From positions 1 to 16,565 of the forward strand of contig CAMHJE010000048.1 in assembly GCA_946185305.1 (NCBI GenBank): a DNA stretch of 16,565 nt, in the 5' to 3' direction. Of the stretch, positions 1 through 7,764 are shown one piece after another. The notes below the pieces were generated by a model that was not told the origin of the DNA, did not search any database, and saw only the letters and a list, made by a program, of their open reading frames with translations. The stretch's first letter is position 1, and every line of letters begins with the position of its first letter. Made by a program: the position numbers and the translations under genes. Source of the DNA: UBA3792 sp946185305. GTDB taxonomy: Bacteria; Bacillota; Clostridia; Christensenellales; CAG-138.

Positions 1-714
1 GCGACATGATTTAGTATGAGAAATACTGCTCTTCCGCATACGGAAATGAAATAGAGGTTCTGACAAAACAACAACTGTTCCATTCGTCTTTGCCAGGCGC
101 ATCATCATCTTCCATGTGGTTGCAACATCCTCAAAATTATGACCATCAGGAAATCGAACACCTGAAAAGCATCCTGTAAGATACAGCTTGTTCCATACCA
201 CATCACCAAGTAACCCGTTCCCGTAAATAGTTAATATTTCATTGCTGTGGAGAATACGTGTATCTTCCTCTTCTTTTGTCGGATATACGGTCTCTCCCAC
301 ATATTCATAACACCTATTTGCGGTAACAATATCAGCGTTATATTTTTTTGCGAATTCTAAAAGAGTCTCGACCGTATGAGGTTCAATCCAATCGTCACTG
401 TCAACAAACAGGAGATAAGATCCTCTGCATCTATCCAAGCCAAGGTTTCTCGCAGAGGCAAGTCCTCTGTTATCTGTATGTATAACACGGATTCTGTCAT
501 CACATTGGGCAAATCTGTCACAAATGAATCCACTGACATCAGTCGAACCGTCATCAATTATAATGATCTCTATATTATGATAGCTCTGGCGAATTACCGA
601 TTCCAGGCATTGGGCAAGATAACTGCCGACATTGTATACTGGAATCACAACAGAAACCAGTGTGGCCTTTTCCTCGTTCTTTGCGACTTCACATGAAAGT
701 GCATTATCGCGCAT
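1..714 (-). CDS. Family 2 glycosyltransferase (C-terminus beyond window edge)
   Basis: Open from an ATG at 714 to the window edge without a stop (238 codons seen). The protein shows the GT-A fold signature of glycosyltransferase family 2: SVVIPVYN at about residues 21-28, DDGSTD at 54-59 (nucleotide-sugar binding), NRGLASARNLGL at about 82-93 and the metal-binding VDSDDW at about 104-109. Such enzymes transfer a sugar from a nucleotide-sugar donor to a growing cell-surface or secreted polysaccharide at the inner membrane face. The start is fixed by GGGAGG ten bases or so upstream (around 725-730). Local GC is low: lines counted by eye give 24/60, 17/60 and 27/60, against 38/60 in an rlmD line. 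This suggests a variable polysaccharide locus, possibly acquired, continuing to the left. The family call is firm; donor and acceptor cannot be told. Confidence 0.9.
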   Translation of the reverse strand, partial: MRDNALSCEVAKNEEKATLVSVVIPVYNVGSYLAQCLESVIRQSYHNIEIIIIDDGSTDVSGFICDRFAQCDDRIRVIHTDNRGLASARNLGLDRCRGSYLLFVDSDDWIEPHTVETLLEFAKKYNADIVTANRCYEYVGETVYPTKEEEDTRILHSNEILTIYGNGLLGDVVWNKLYLTGCFSGVRFPDGHNFEDVATTWKMMMRLAKTNGTVVVLSEPLFHFRMRKSSISHTKSCR

Positions 715-830
715 GGTATTAATACCTCCCTATAGTCTGCCGAAATATGTTCAAGTATCCAGATTTCGTCTATTTTCTTGCGAGCTATCTACACTCAAAT
801 ACCGCTTTGTCCGATTCTGTGTCAGTGCTT

Positions 831-2195
831 CTATAGTGACAACCCGGCTCGAGTGAGTTTCACAACTGATTCAACATGTGCCGTCTGCGGGAACATATCC
901 ACAGGCTGTACCTTCTGTACAGCAAATCCTCCCGCAGTAAGGGCTTTCAAATCCCGCGCGAGTGTTGCCGGGTTGCAGGAAACGTAAACGATACGGTTTG
1001 CGGTGCTTTGCAGTATCGCATCGAGGACGGCAGGCTCACAGCCCTTGCGCGGCGGATCAAGTACGATCGCATCGGGACGGGTACCGATCTTTAAGAGCTT
1101 CGGAAGCGCCTTTTCGCTGAGGTCGCAAACGAAACCTGCGTTGGCAAGGCCGTTGCGTATGGCGTTCTGTTTGGCGTCCTCAATGGCTTCGGAGACACAT
1201 TCCACGCCGACGACATGTCCGGCACGGCGGGCGATCTGCAAAGAAATCGTACCGATGCCGCAATACAGGTCAAAGATCGTTTCTGTCGGCTTGGAATCAA
1301 GATAGTCGATGGCTGTTTGATACAGTCGTTCCGTTTGCGTCGGGTTCACCTGCAAAAAGCTCTGGGGGCTGACCGAAAACGAAAGTCCGTTCTGGGTTTC
1401 CAGCAATGTCGGCTCACCGTGCAAAAGCCGGAACGTATCGCCGAGTAGAACGTTTGTGTCCTTATCGTTTCGATTATGATACAGCGAATCGACATGTGAC
1501 AGCCGCTCGATAAGCTCGTTTTCGTGCGGCAGCTTGCCATGCGTCACAATGACCGCCATGACCTTTCCGTCCGTCGTCGTACGTACCATGCAGGCACGCA
1601 GGCTTCCATGTCCCGTTGCCTCATCGTATACGGATATTTTGTGTTTGTTCGCCCAAGCCGCGATCTGCCGGGCAGTTTCGGTGATCTTTTCCGACTGGAT
1701 CGGGCAATCGAAAAGCGGTACCAGGCGATGACTGCGCGGTGCATAAAAGCCGAACGCTGTTTGGCCGTCCACGCTTCCGAACGGGAACGAGCCCTTGTTG
1801 CGATACCGCCAGGGGTTTTCCATACCGATGGTCGGTTGTATCTCTATGCTGGAAAGTCCCCCAAGGCGTTCGAGCGCGTCGGCGACAAACCGACGCTTCT
1901 GCTGCAGCTGTTCCGCATACGTCATGTGCTGCATCGTACAGCCGCCGCAATACGGATAGGCTTCGCAGGCAGGCATAACACGTTCCGAAGAAGCCGAAAG
2001 GATCGACTTGACCTTTGCAATGCAATACCGTTTTTCAACCTTGATGATATGAGCCTCTACGGTTTCACCGACTACAGTTTCCGGGACAAAGAATGCGACC
2101 CCATCGAGATGCGCGACGCCTTGGCCTTCGTTTGTCATACCGTCGATAGACAAAACGACATCTTGATTATTCACAAAAGGATTTTGCTCTTTCAT
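831..2195 (-). CDS. rlmD: 23S rRNA (uracil-C5)-methyltransferase RlmD/RlmCD, TrmA/RumA family
   Basis: 454 residues. An SAM-dependent enzyme that methylates C5 of a uracil in 23S rRNA (U1939 by RlmD; related Gram-positive RlmCD enzymes also modify U747). Residues 9-65 form a TRAM RNA-binding domain. Cysteines 77, 83, 86 and 164 have the spacing of the [4Fe-4S] ligands of E. coli RumA. The SAM motif FDLYCGIGT, the DPPRKG motif, the catalytic Cys407 in SCNP and Glu442 in HVES are all present, so it should be active. The ATG at 2195 overlaps the dnaE stop as ATGA, with GAGGAG about 14 bases upstream inside dnaE, so translation is probably coupled to dnaE. No terminator was seen between its stop and the next gene. 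RlmD and dual-specificity RlmCD cannot be separated here. Confidence 0.93.
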   Translation of the reverse strand: MKEQNPFVNNQDVVLSIDGMTNEGQGVAHLDGVAFFVPETVVGETVEAHIIKVEKRYCIAKVKSILSASSERVMPACEAYPYCGGCTMQHMTYAEQLQQKRRFVADALERLGGLSSIEIQPTIGMENPWRYRNKGSFPFGSVDGQTAFGFYAPRSHRLVPLFDCPIQSEKITETARQIAAWANKHKISVYDEATGHGSLRACMVRTTTDGKVMAVIVTHGKLPHENELIERLSHVDSLYHNRNDKDTNVLLGDTFRLLHGEPTLLETQNGLSFSVSPQSFLQVNPTQTERLYQTAIDYLDSKPTETIFDLYCGIGTISLQIARRAGHVVGVECVSEAIEDAKQNAIRNGLANAGFVCDLSEKALPKLLKIGTRPDAIVLDPPRKGCEPAVLDAILQSTANRIVYVSCNPATLARDLKALTAGGFAVQKVQPVDMFPQTAHVESVVKLTRAGLSL

Positions 2196-5100
2196 TTCAG
2201 CACTACATTCTCCTCTCCGTATTCCTTACGCAGCTGCCACAGCAAGGCACTGGACGGATCGACGTTCCATGAGCGCGGCGCGCCCTTGGCTATACGCTTT
2301 GGATCGACAAGTACAATCGGTGTATTGCCGGGGTTATGCACCGTCAACGCGCGCAGCTTTGTCTGCTGCTCCTTGTCAAGCGACGGCAACCGGATATACA
2401 AGGTTTTGCCGACCGTATCAAGCTCCTCGATGGAATCGACCAAAATGGAATTGGCGCGATCCTCCCGAATCGACAGCTTGCCGCGAATCAAAACCACATT
2501 TTCATCATGGAACATGCCGCTGTATTGCAGCAAGGTTTTCGGGAACAGCATCAATTCGACGCTGCCGGTGATGCCTTCGAGCACGCCGAGACCGAGCAGG
2601 CTCTGTCCGCCCTTTGTCGGACGCTGCTTGCATTGGTTCAGCATACCGCCGACAGCAATCACGGCTTCATCCGTCACGCCGTTCTGACCGTCCGCTTCTG
2701 CAAGCTGCTCAACCGAATAGGTAAGTTTTTTCAGTATGTCCGCATAATTGTCAAGCGGATGGCCGGATAAATACAGACCCGTCGCATCCCGTTCCCGCTG
2801 CAGGAGCACATTCGGCGCCATTTCCGGCACCCTCTGAATGGTGATTTCGGCGCTCTGCAAAGCGGCGGAGGTATCGTCGAAATCAAACAGTGAGAACTGG
2901 CCGGATTCATGCGACTTGCGCGTTTTGACAGCTGCTTCCAGCGCCTTTTCGTACACCTTCAGCAAGCTGCTGCGGGTATAGTGCATACTGTCGAAGCAAC
3001 CGGCGTAAATCAGCGCTTCGAGCATCCGTTTGTTCAGGCCGTTTGTACGCTCGACAAAGTCCATAAAGCTCTTGAACGGCCCGCGCTGCCTTCGATCCAT
3101 CGTCATCTGCGTCATGACGCCCTCGGACACGCTGCGCACGCAGCCAAGTCCGAAGCGGATCGCACCGTTCTCCACGGAAAACAGGGCTTCGGATTGATTC
3201 ACGTCCGGCGGCAAAATCTTGATGCCGATGTGCCGCGCAGCATAAACATACTTACTGACCTGTTCGGTATTGCTCCGGTAGCCGTTGATCGTCGCTGTCA
3301 GCAGCTCGACCGGATAGTATTTTTTCAGGTAGGCCGTGCGATAGGCGACAACGGCATAGCAGGCGGCGTGGGCTTTGTTGAACGCGTAGGAAGCAAAGTC
3401 CATCATTTCGTCGAAGATGCGGTTGGCAACGTCCTCCGGAACGCCACGCTTGACCGCGCCGTCCACACCCTCCGTACCATAGACGAAATACTGCCGTTCC
3501 TGCGCCATGACATCATGCTTTTTCTTGGCCATGGCTCGACGCACAAGGTCGCTTCTGCCGTAGGAGTACCCGGCCAGCGAGCGCACGATTTCCATAACCT
3601 GCTCCTGATACACCATACAGCCGTAGGTTGTGGATAGGATCGGCTCAAGCAGCGGATGCGCGTAGGTGATCTTTCCGGCTTCGTGCTTACCCTTGATATA
3701 GCGCGGGATCTGATCCATCGGGCCGGGACGGTACAGAGAAATGCCTGCAATCAAGTCCTCAAAGCAGTCCGGTTTCAGCTGCTGCATGAACTGCTGCATG
3801 CCCGCAGATTCCAACTGGAACACGCCGTCCGTGTCGCCGCTTGCAATCATTTCCCATACGGCGGGATCGTCGAAATCGTTTTTGGAAAAATCCGGCACGG
3901 GTTTTCCCTGCTTTTCAATATAGGATAACGCGTCACGAATCACCGTCAGCGTGCGAAGCCCGAGGAAGTCCATTTTCAAAAGGCCGAGCTCCTCGAGCGT
4001 CGTCATCGGGAACTGTGTTGTTAAAACACCGTCGTTGCTTTGCAGAGGCACGACCGTGTTCAGCGGTACGCCGGAGATGACGACGCCGGCAGCGTGGGTC
4101 GAGCTGTGCCGCGGGAGTCCCTCTAACTTGATCGAAAAGTCGAGCACTTTGCGCATCGTCGGGTCGGTATCATACAGCGTTTTCAACTCGGTCGATAGGT
4201 TCAACGCTTCGCCCAAGGTCATTTTCAGCACATTCGGAACAAGCTTGGCGAGCTTGTCTGCATCGGCATACGGTACGCGCAACACGCGCGCTACATCGCG
4301 GATTACGGCTTTTGCTGCGAGCGTACCGAACGTAATGATCTGCGCTACATGTCCCTCGCCGTATTTGCGGCCGACGTAATCAATCACCTCCTGTCGCCGT
4401 TCATAGCAGAAGTCTACGTCGAAATCCGGCATCGAGACACGCTCCGGATTCAGGAACCGTTCGAAAAGCAGATTGTATTTCAACGGATCCACATCCGTAA
4501 TATCAATACAATACGCCATCAAGGACGCCGCGCCGCTGCCGCGTCCGGGTCCGACCATGATGCCGTGCGATTTGGCATAGTGGATAAAATCCCAAACGAT
4601 CAAATAATAATCGACAAAACCCATCTTGGACACGACGCCGAGTTCATATTCCAGTCGATCCCATGCAACTTTGTCGGCATTTGGCATTTTCCGTGCCATC
4701 CCTTCGACGCAGAGGTTACGCAAAAACGCGTAATTATCGGTGGAACCGTCCGGCGCAACATACGCCGGCATACGGCGAACGCCAAACTCGATCTCGACAT
4801 TGCACTTGTCCGCAATCTCCAAGGTTCGGTCAAGAGAATCCAGATCATGCGGAAATACCTTGGCAAGCTCGTCGTAGGACTTGACGTAGAATTCCTCCGC
4901 GCCCATCCGCATACGATCCGGTTCATCCACGTATCGTTGTGTCTGAATGCAGAGCAGAACGTCCTGCACCTCGGCGTCTTCACGATTGACATAATGGATA
5001 TCGTTTGTAATAACAGTTTGAATACCGAGCTCTGCGGCAAGCGCTTTGAGCTTCGGCAAAATCTCGAGCTGCTCCCGAATGCCGTGGTTCTGAAGTTCGA

Positions 5101-5611
5101 TATAAAAGTCTTCCCCGAACATGCGATGAAGCCGCTTTGCCATTTTCTTGGCTTCCTCATCCTGTCCGCGCAGCAGCGCCTGCGGAATATCGCCTGCCAA
5201 GCAGGCGGAAAGGCAGATAAGCCCCTCACAATGCTGCTCCAAAAGATCATAGTCAATTCGCGGCTTATAATAGAAGCCGTGCGTAAACGCCTCGCTCGAC
5301 AGCAGCATCAGATTTCGATACCCCGTTTCATTTTTGGCAAGCAGAATCAGATGTGCGTAATCCCGCTCGCGCACATCGGTTGCATCATATCTGCCCTTGG
5401 TCACGTAAGCTTCGATACCGATAATCGGCTTGATTCCTTCCTTTTTACAGGCGCGATAAAAGTCGATAATGCCGTACAGCACGCCGTGATCTGTGATAGC
5501 AAGCGCCGGCTGACCAAGCGCCTTGGCACGTTTCACAAGCTCGGGTATCCGTGCTGCGCCGTCCAAAAGGCTGTATTGCGTATGTACATGCAAGTGAACA
5601 AAGGGATTCAT
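2192..5611 (-). CDS. dnaE: DNA polymerase III alpha subunit DnaE
   Basis: 1139 residues, close to B. subtilis DnaE (about 1115). It catalyses template-directed DNA synthesis. In Firmicutes with PolC it extends primers on the lagging strand; PolC is not in this window. Visible parts are an N-terminal PHP domain with HLHVHTQYSLLDG and ITDHG (metal-ligand residues look intact), the polymerase palm with GPGRGSGAAS and catalytic aspartates in PDFDVDF (about 395-401), LLKMDFLGL carrying the third acidic residue, YRPGPMDQIP, and NKAHAACYA in the fingers. The C-terminus has an OB-fold-like stretch (VIAVGGML to the LFPKTL region). An ATG at 5632 would add seven residues, but it lies about one helical turn from the predicted transcription start. 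The ATG at 5611 follows GGAGG with a six-base gap and starts right at the PHP domain, so it is preferred. First gene of a dnaE-rlmD operon. Confidence 0.96.
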   Translation of the reverse strand: MNPFVHLHVHTQYSLLDGAARIPELVKRAKALGQPALAITDHGVLYGIIDFYRACKKEGIKPIIGIEAYVTKGRYDATDVRERDYAHLILLAKNETGYRNLMLLSSEAFTHGFYYKPRIDYDLLEQHCEGLICLSACLAGDIPQALLRGQDEEAKKMAKRLHRMFGEDFYIELQNHGIREQLEILPKLKALAAELGIQTVITNDIHYVNREDAEVQDVLLCIQTQRYVDEPDRMRMGAEEFYVKSYDELAKVFPHDLDSLDRTLEIADKCNVEIEFGVRRMPAYVAPDGSTDNYAFLRNLCVEGMARKMPNADKVAWDRLEYELGVVSKMGFVDYYLIVWDFIHYAKSHGIMVGPGRGSGAASLMAYCIDITDVDPLKYNLLFERFLNPERVSMPDFDVDFCYERRQEVIDYVGRKYGEGHVAQIITFGTLAAKAVIRDVARVLRVPYADADKLAKLVPNVLKMTLGEALNLSTELKTLYDTDPTMRKVLDFSIKLEGLPRHSSTHAAGVVISGVPLNTVVPLQSNDGVLTTQFPMTTLEELGLLKMDFLGLRTLTVIRDALSYIEKQGKPVPDFSKNDFDDPAVWEMIASGDTDGVFQLESAGMQQFMQQLKPDCFEDLIAGISLYRPGPMDQIPRYIKGKHEAGKITYAHPLLEPILSTTYGCMVYQEQVMEIVRSLAGYSYGRSDLVRRAMAKKKHDVMAQERQYFVYGTEGVDGAVKRGVPEDVANRIFDEMMDFASYAFNKAHAACYAVVAYRTAYLKKYYPVELLTATINGYRSNTEQVSKYVYAARHIGIKILPPDVNQSEALFSVENGAIRFGLGCVRSVSEGVMTQMTMDRRQRGPFKSFMDFVERTNGLNKRMLEALIYAGCFDSMHYTRSSLLKVYEKALEAAVKTRKSHESGQFSLFDFDDTSAALQSAEITIQRVPEMAPNVLLQRERDATGLYLSGHPLDNYADILKKLTYSVEQLAEADGQNGVTDEAVIAVGGMLNQCKQRPTKGGQSLLGLGVLEGITGSVELMLFPKTLLQYSGMFHDENVVLIRGKLSIREDRANSILVDSIEELDTVGKTLYIRLPSLDKEQQTKLRALTVHNPGNTPIVLVDPKRIAKGAPRSWNVDPSSALLWQLRKEYGEENVVLK

Positions 5612-5645
5612 TTCGTTCCTCCGTGTTCGCATAAATTCCCTTTAT

Positions 5646-5674
5646 AGTATAACAAATGCGGGTCCGTTACGCAA
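5646..5674 (-). promoter_or_regulatory. Sigma-A promoter of dnaE-rlmD
   Basis: On the minus strand, TTGCGT (5669-5674) and TATACT (5646-5651) are separated by exactly 17 bp. Transcription should start near 5639, giving a leader of about 28 nt before the ATG at 5611. The -35 edge touches the U-tract of the upstream gene's terminator. Confidence 0.75.
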
Positions 5675-5707
5675 GATAAAAAGAACCGGCGTTCAAATCG
5701 CGCCGGT
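5674..5707 (-). terminator. Intrinsic terminator of the 5730-6491 gene
   Basis: A perfect 7-bp stem, ACCGGCG (5685-5691) with CGCCGGT (5701-5707), has a 9-nt loop. On the minus strand it is followed by TTCTTTTTATC. It lies 23 bp past the stop of the minus-strand gene and just ahead of the dnaE promoter. Confidence 0.8.
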
Positions 5708-5729
5708 ATAGAAAGAGAAATTGGGATTT

Positions 5730-6491
5730 TTAATTCAAAAAGCCAAGATAGGCATCCAAAGCGTTATACAGCATATCGCCCGAGCATACCTGAATAGATG
5801 CGTCGGTTCCTTTTACGATGGTATCTTCATACAGATCATGCGCTTTCGTGAGCACGAGCACCGGAACGATCTCATATCCGTCCCCGAAAATCACATCCAG
5901 ATAGTCGCAATACTTGGCGCATTGGCTGACCTCCTCTGCTGCGATCCTATCCTTCATTTTAAATTCCATTGTAAATACATGGTGCGGTGTGATCAACAAG
6001 ACATCCGCATAGATTCGGATATGCGTTGACTTTTTGAGGCGGAGCTCAAAAACGATTTCCCATTTCGCAATTCGATTATAGCCAAAGGACAGCAAATCAC
6101 TGAACAGCTGCATCATCGTGGCGCGCGCGTCACGGAAAGAATGGAACAGTCCACGCGTATCATTCAGATTACGTCCGATGTTCTCACAGCCGAGCTTTAA
6201 AATCTCCATCCACCGGTCCTCGGACATATTGACAAATTCCCGAACGGTAGAATAAAAGCCTGAAAATTCCGCAAGTCCGTAATGCGGGTACTGTTGCGGA
6301 ATAATGCCATGCCAGTTATACTCGTCATCCTGCCAGCAAAGCTCCTTCATGAACGGTGAAGCGTACAGGAAATGATTGACTTTAGACGGATCGCAGTAGA
6401 GATTGCGTGCGATCTCCTTTGCCTTAATACCGCCGTCGCTTCGGCAAATCTCCATATAAATTTTTCGTTCCAGCGGATCTATAACGGTCAT
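5730..6491 (-). CDS. Uncharacterised protein: winged-helix N-terminus plus PD-(D/E)XK nuclease-like core
   Basis: 253 residues; not recognised as a named family. Residues about 10-60 (RKIYMEICRSDGGIKAKEIA onward, then DPSKVNHFLY) look like a winged helix-turn-helix. The middle is mostly helical. Residues about 143-200 read as strand-strand-helix: D163 in YADVLLI, then E176-F-K178 in FTMEFKMK, then a helix with Q190 and CDYL, then a strand VPVLVLT. The D-x12-ExK spacing and the following helix are what PD-(D/E)XK nucleases show, for example the NERD or DUF2075 N-terminal type. No membrane segment or signal peptide. The start is set by AGGAG five bases from the ATG and a good promoter; it is monocistronic with its own terminator. 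Nuclease activity is inference; a DNA- or RNA-binding role is equally open. Confidence 0.75.
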   Translation of the reverse strand: MTVIDPLERKIYMEICRSDGGIKAKEIARNLYCDPSKVNHFLYASPFMKELCWQDDEYNWHGIIPQQYPHYGLAEFSGFYSTVREFVNMSEDRWMEILKLGCENIGRNLNDTRGLFHSFRDARATMMQLFSDLLSFGYNRIAKWEIVFELRLKKSTHIRIYADVLLITPHHVFTMEFKMKDRIAAEEVSQCAKYCDYLDVIFGDGYEIVPVLVLTKAHDLYEDTIVKGTDASIQVCSGDMLYNALDAYLGFLN

Positions 6492-6518
6492 AACAGCTCC
6501 TGTGTTTCTTTTCGCTTG

Positions 6519-6547
6519 ATTGTACCATGAAGGCGTGTGCCTTGCAA
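6519..6547 (-). promoter_or_regulatory. Sigma-A promoter of the HTH/nuclease-like gene
   Basis: Minus strand TTGCAA (6542-6547), 17-bp spacer, TACAAT (6519-6524), with AGGAG at 6497-6501 before the ATG at 6491. It points away from the phosphatase promoter at 6596-6624. Confidence 0.78.
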
Positions 6548-6595
6548 GAGGATTCTTGTTTGCTCTGCATTACAGCAAATGGAATAAACTAATGC

Positions 6596-6624
6596 GTGAC
6601 AAATGTCGAAAAACATGATATGCT
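6596..6624 (+). promoter_or_regulatory. Sigma-A promoter of the PAP2 phosphatase
   Basis: GTGACA (6596-6601, 5/6 match), 17-bp spacer, TATGCT (6619-6624, 4/6 match). The expected start near 6631 leaves an 80-nt leader that contains a short reading frame and a hairpin. Confidence 0.65.
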
Positions 6625-6653
6625 GAACATATTCTTTGGAGGATCCACCAAAA

Positions 6654-6704
6654 ATGGATGGCTGTTTTGCCATATCCAAAGAGCAACAAACCAAACAGGA
6701 GTAA
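6654..6704 (+). CDS. Possible 16-codon leader peptide (uORF) ahead of PAP2 phosphatase
   Basis: ATG at 6654 follows GGAGG (6638-6642) with an 11-base gap and reads 16 codons to TAA at 6702-6704 (begins MDGCFAISKEQQ). The AGGAG ribosome site of the phosphatase lies in its last codons, and its stop is 7 nt before the phosphatase ATG. The ORF also covers a hairpin at 6656-6679. It may couple or modulate translation. The match is short enough to be chance. Confidence 0.35.
   Translation: MDGCFAISKEQQTKQE
6656..6679 (+). promoter_or_regulatory. Leader hairpin before PAP2 phosphatase
   Basis: TGGATGGC pairs with GCCATATCCA around the loop TGTTTT, giving eight pairs with a 2-nt bulge. No U-tract follows, so it is not a terminator. 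It lies between two ribosome binding sites and could affect translation. Confidence 0.35.
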
Positions 6705-6711
6705 TTTGCCA

Positions 6712-7359
6712 ATGGAAATGAATGCGGCGGCAATTTGGATCAATACCACGTTTGCAGCTTTCGATCAATGGGCGGTTGTATGGATTCATCAGCTGTACAC
6801 GATCGGCGGCGGATTCTTTACACCGTTCTTCGAGTTTATCTCCTGGATCGGTCACGACGGCATTCCTCTGATCGTGCTCGGTCTGTTCCTCTCGCTGATT
6901 CCGAAAACACGGCGTTATGGAATTGCCATGCTTTTCGGTCTGGCTGTTGGCGCTTTGCTGACCAACGCCTGTTTGAAGGTGCTGATTGCACGCGCGAGGC
7001 CGTATTCGGAGGAAACCAAAGCTTTCTTCGGTACCGATTTGTACCAGCGGTTATGGCAGCTTGTCGGCGCAAATACGGAAAGCGACAAGAGCTTCCCCTC
7101 CGGCCATACGACTGCTGCGTTTGCGAGTATGCTGGCGGTCTTTATGGCCGGCAACAAAAAGATCAGCTGGCTTGCATTTATCTTTGCGATTCTGATGGCA
7201 ATTGCCCGTATTTATCTTGTCGTGCATTTTGCTTCCGATGTGCTTGCCGGTATTCTTGTCGGTCTGCTCGGCGGCTATGTAGGAACGATCCTATCGAGGA
7301 AACTGCCTGACGCCTTTTATGACAGTCCGTGGCCGTTTCGCAGAAAAATAACAGCATAA
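6712..7359 (+). CDS. PAP2-superfamily membrane phosphatase (undecaprenyl-diphosphate phosphatase / lipid phosphatase type)
   Basis: 215 residues with several hydrophobic segments. The acid phosphatase/PAP2 triad is complete: K89-x6-R96-P97 (KVLIARARP), PSGH at 129-132, and R166-x5-H172-x3-D176 (ARIYLVVHFASD). His172 is the expected nucleophile and His132 the acid/base. Members remove phosphate from lipid phosphates at the outer membrane face; the bacterial single-domain forms often recycle undecaprenyl diphosphate (BcrC type) or act on phosphatidylglycerol phosphate. The ATG at 6712 is chosen because AGGAG (6697-6701) is ten bases upstream. An in-frame ATG at 6658 would add 18 polar residues but is 15 bases from its nearest GGAGG. 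The gene stands alone between a sigma-A-like promoter and a UUCG terminator. The substrate is not decided by the sequence. Confidence 0.9.
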   Translation: MEMNAAAIWINTTFAAFDQWAVVWIHQLYTIGGGFFTPFFEFISWIGHDGIPLIVLGLFLSLIPKTRRYGIAMLFGLAVGALLTNACLKVLIARARPYSEETKAFFGTDLYQRLWQLVGANTESDKSFPSGHTTAAFASMLAVFMAGNKKISWLAFIFAILMAIARIYLVVHFASDVLAGILVGLLGGYVGTILSRKLPDAFYDSPWPFRRKITA

Positions 7360-7399
7360 CAACTCCTCTTTTCTCTTAATTCGTTGAGCTGAATCGTTT

Positions 7400-7427
7400 A
7401 CGTCGTCCTTCGGGGCGACGTTTTTTT
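7400..7427 (+). terminator. Intrinsic terminator of PAP2 phosphatase gene
   Basis: ACGTCGTCC (7400-7408), tetraloop TTCG, then GGGCGACGT (7413-7421): nine pairs including one G-U, followed by seven T. The UUCG tetraloop makes it very stable. Confidence 0.95.
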
Positions 7428-7486
7428 GCGCTTTCTTCTCAAATATTGATTCTGACATAAAATAACCCATTATACTTTACACCTTG

Positions 7487-7572
7487 TTCATAATTTGTTC
7501 AAGAGCTATTCATAATTTTACAAGGCTTTGTTGTTCGTTCTTTCACAGATTTGCGAAGCAATTTTCATAATT
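7487..7572 (+). repeat. Three copies of TTCATAATT upstream of the small ORF
   Basis: The 9-mer TTCATAATT occurs at 7487-7495, 7509-7517 and 7564-7572, with offsets of 22 and 55 bp. The first and third copies are followed by TTGTTC and GTTC. The last copy ends 6 bp before a TATAAT. Even spacing by multiples of about 11 bp would put the copies on one DNA face, as expected of a regulator's sites. The region is AT-rich, so chance is possible. Apart from these and the -10 element, nothing was seen in 7428-7600. Confidence 0.4.
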
Positions 7573-7578
7573 GTTCTG

Positions 7579-7584
7579 TATAAT
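7579..7584 (+). promoter_or_regulatory. Perfect -10 element (TATAAT) without clear -35
   Basis: TATAAT at 7579-7584. The nearest -35-like hexamer, TTGCGA at 7551-7556, is 22 bp away, too far for sigma-A unaided. A start near 7591 would lead into a GAGGAG site at 7604-7609. The weak -35 beside repeated motifs suggests an activator-dependent promoter. Confidence 0.5.
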
Positions 7585-7617
7585 GCAGACGATGGATGAA
7601 AGAGAGGAGTTGGGAGA

Positions 7618-7731
7618 ATGGAACGGAAGGAATTGGATCGTTTATACAAGAGAATTGAAAGAGCCTCCGGCATCACCCGTTATCTTCGGATCATGCGGTT
7701 CCGCTCAATTTGCAGGAGTCTGTTTCTCTGA
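7618..7731 (+). CDS. Small basic ORF, 37 residues, unknown function
   Basis: ATG at 7618 follows GAGGAG with an 8-base gap and runs 37 codons to TGA at 7729-7731. The product begins MERKELDRLYKRIERASG and holds nine Arg and two Lys against four acidic residues (net about +7). Its first half could form an amphipathic helix, and the C-terminus is hydrophobic and aromatic (ending SLFL). It matches no family known to me. A TATAAT lies upstream and a strong terminator 34 nt downstream, so it would be a self-contained unit of about 215 nt. The transcript could instead be a small RNA with or without a peptide. No other gene occupies this 460-bp gap. Confidence 0.45.
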   Translation: MERKELDRLYKRIERASGITRYLRIMRFRSICRSLFL

Positions 7732-7764
7732 GCGTAAAGCGGGTAACCGCCTTTTCATGAATGC

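Noticed and set aside
1524..2687. 387-codon open frame on the plus strand
   Set aside because: Antisense to rlmD and the end of dnaE; an artefact of GC-rich codon use without start signals.
5612..5632. Longer dnaE start at 5632
   Set aside because: Too close to the predicted transcription start, no SD, and the GGAGG would fall inside the coding sequence; the 5611 start fits the SD.
4349..5647. 432-codon open frame on the plus strand
   Set aside because: Wholly antisense to dnaE, whose motifs are unmistakable; no ribosome site and no recognisable protein motifs.
7737..7756. GCGG-GTAA-CCGC mini hairpin followed by TTTT
   Set aside because: Only four pairs; the much stronger terminator lies 10 bp downstream.
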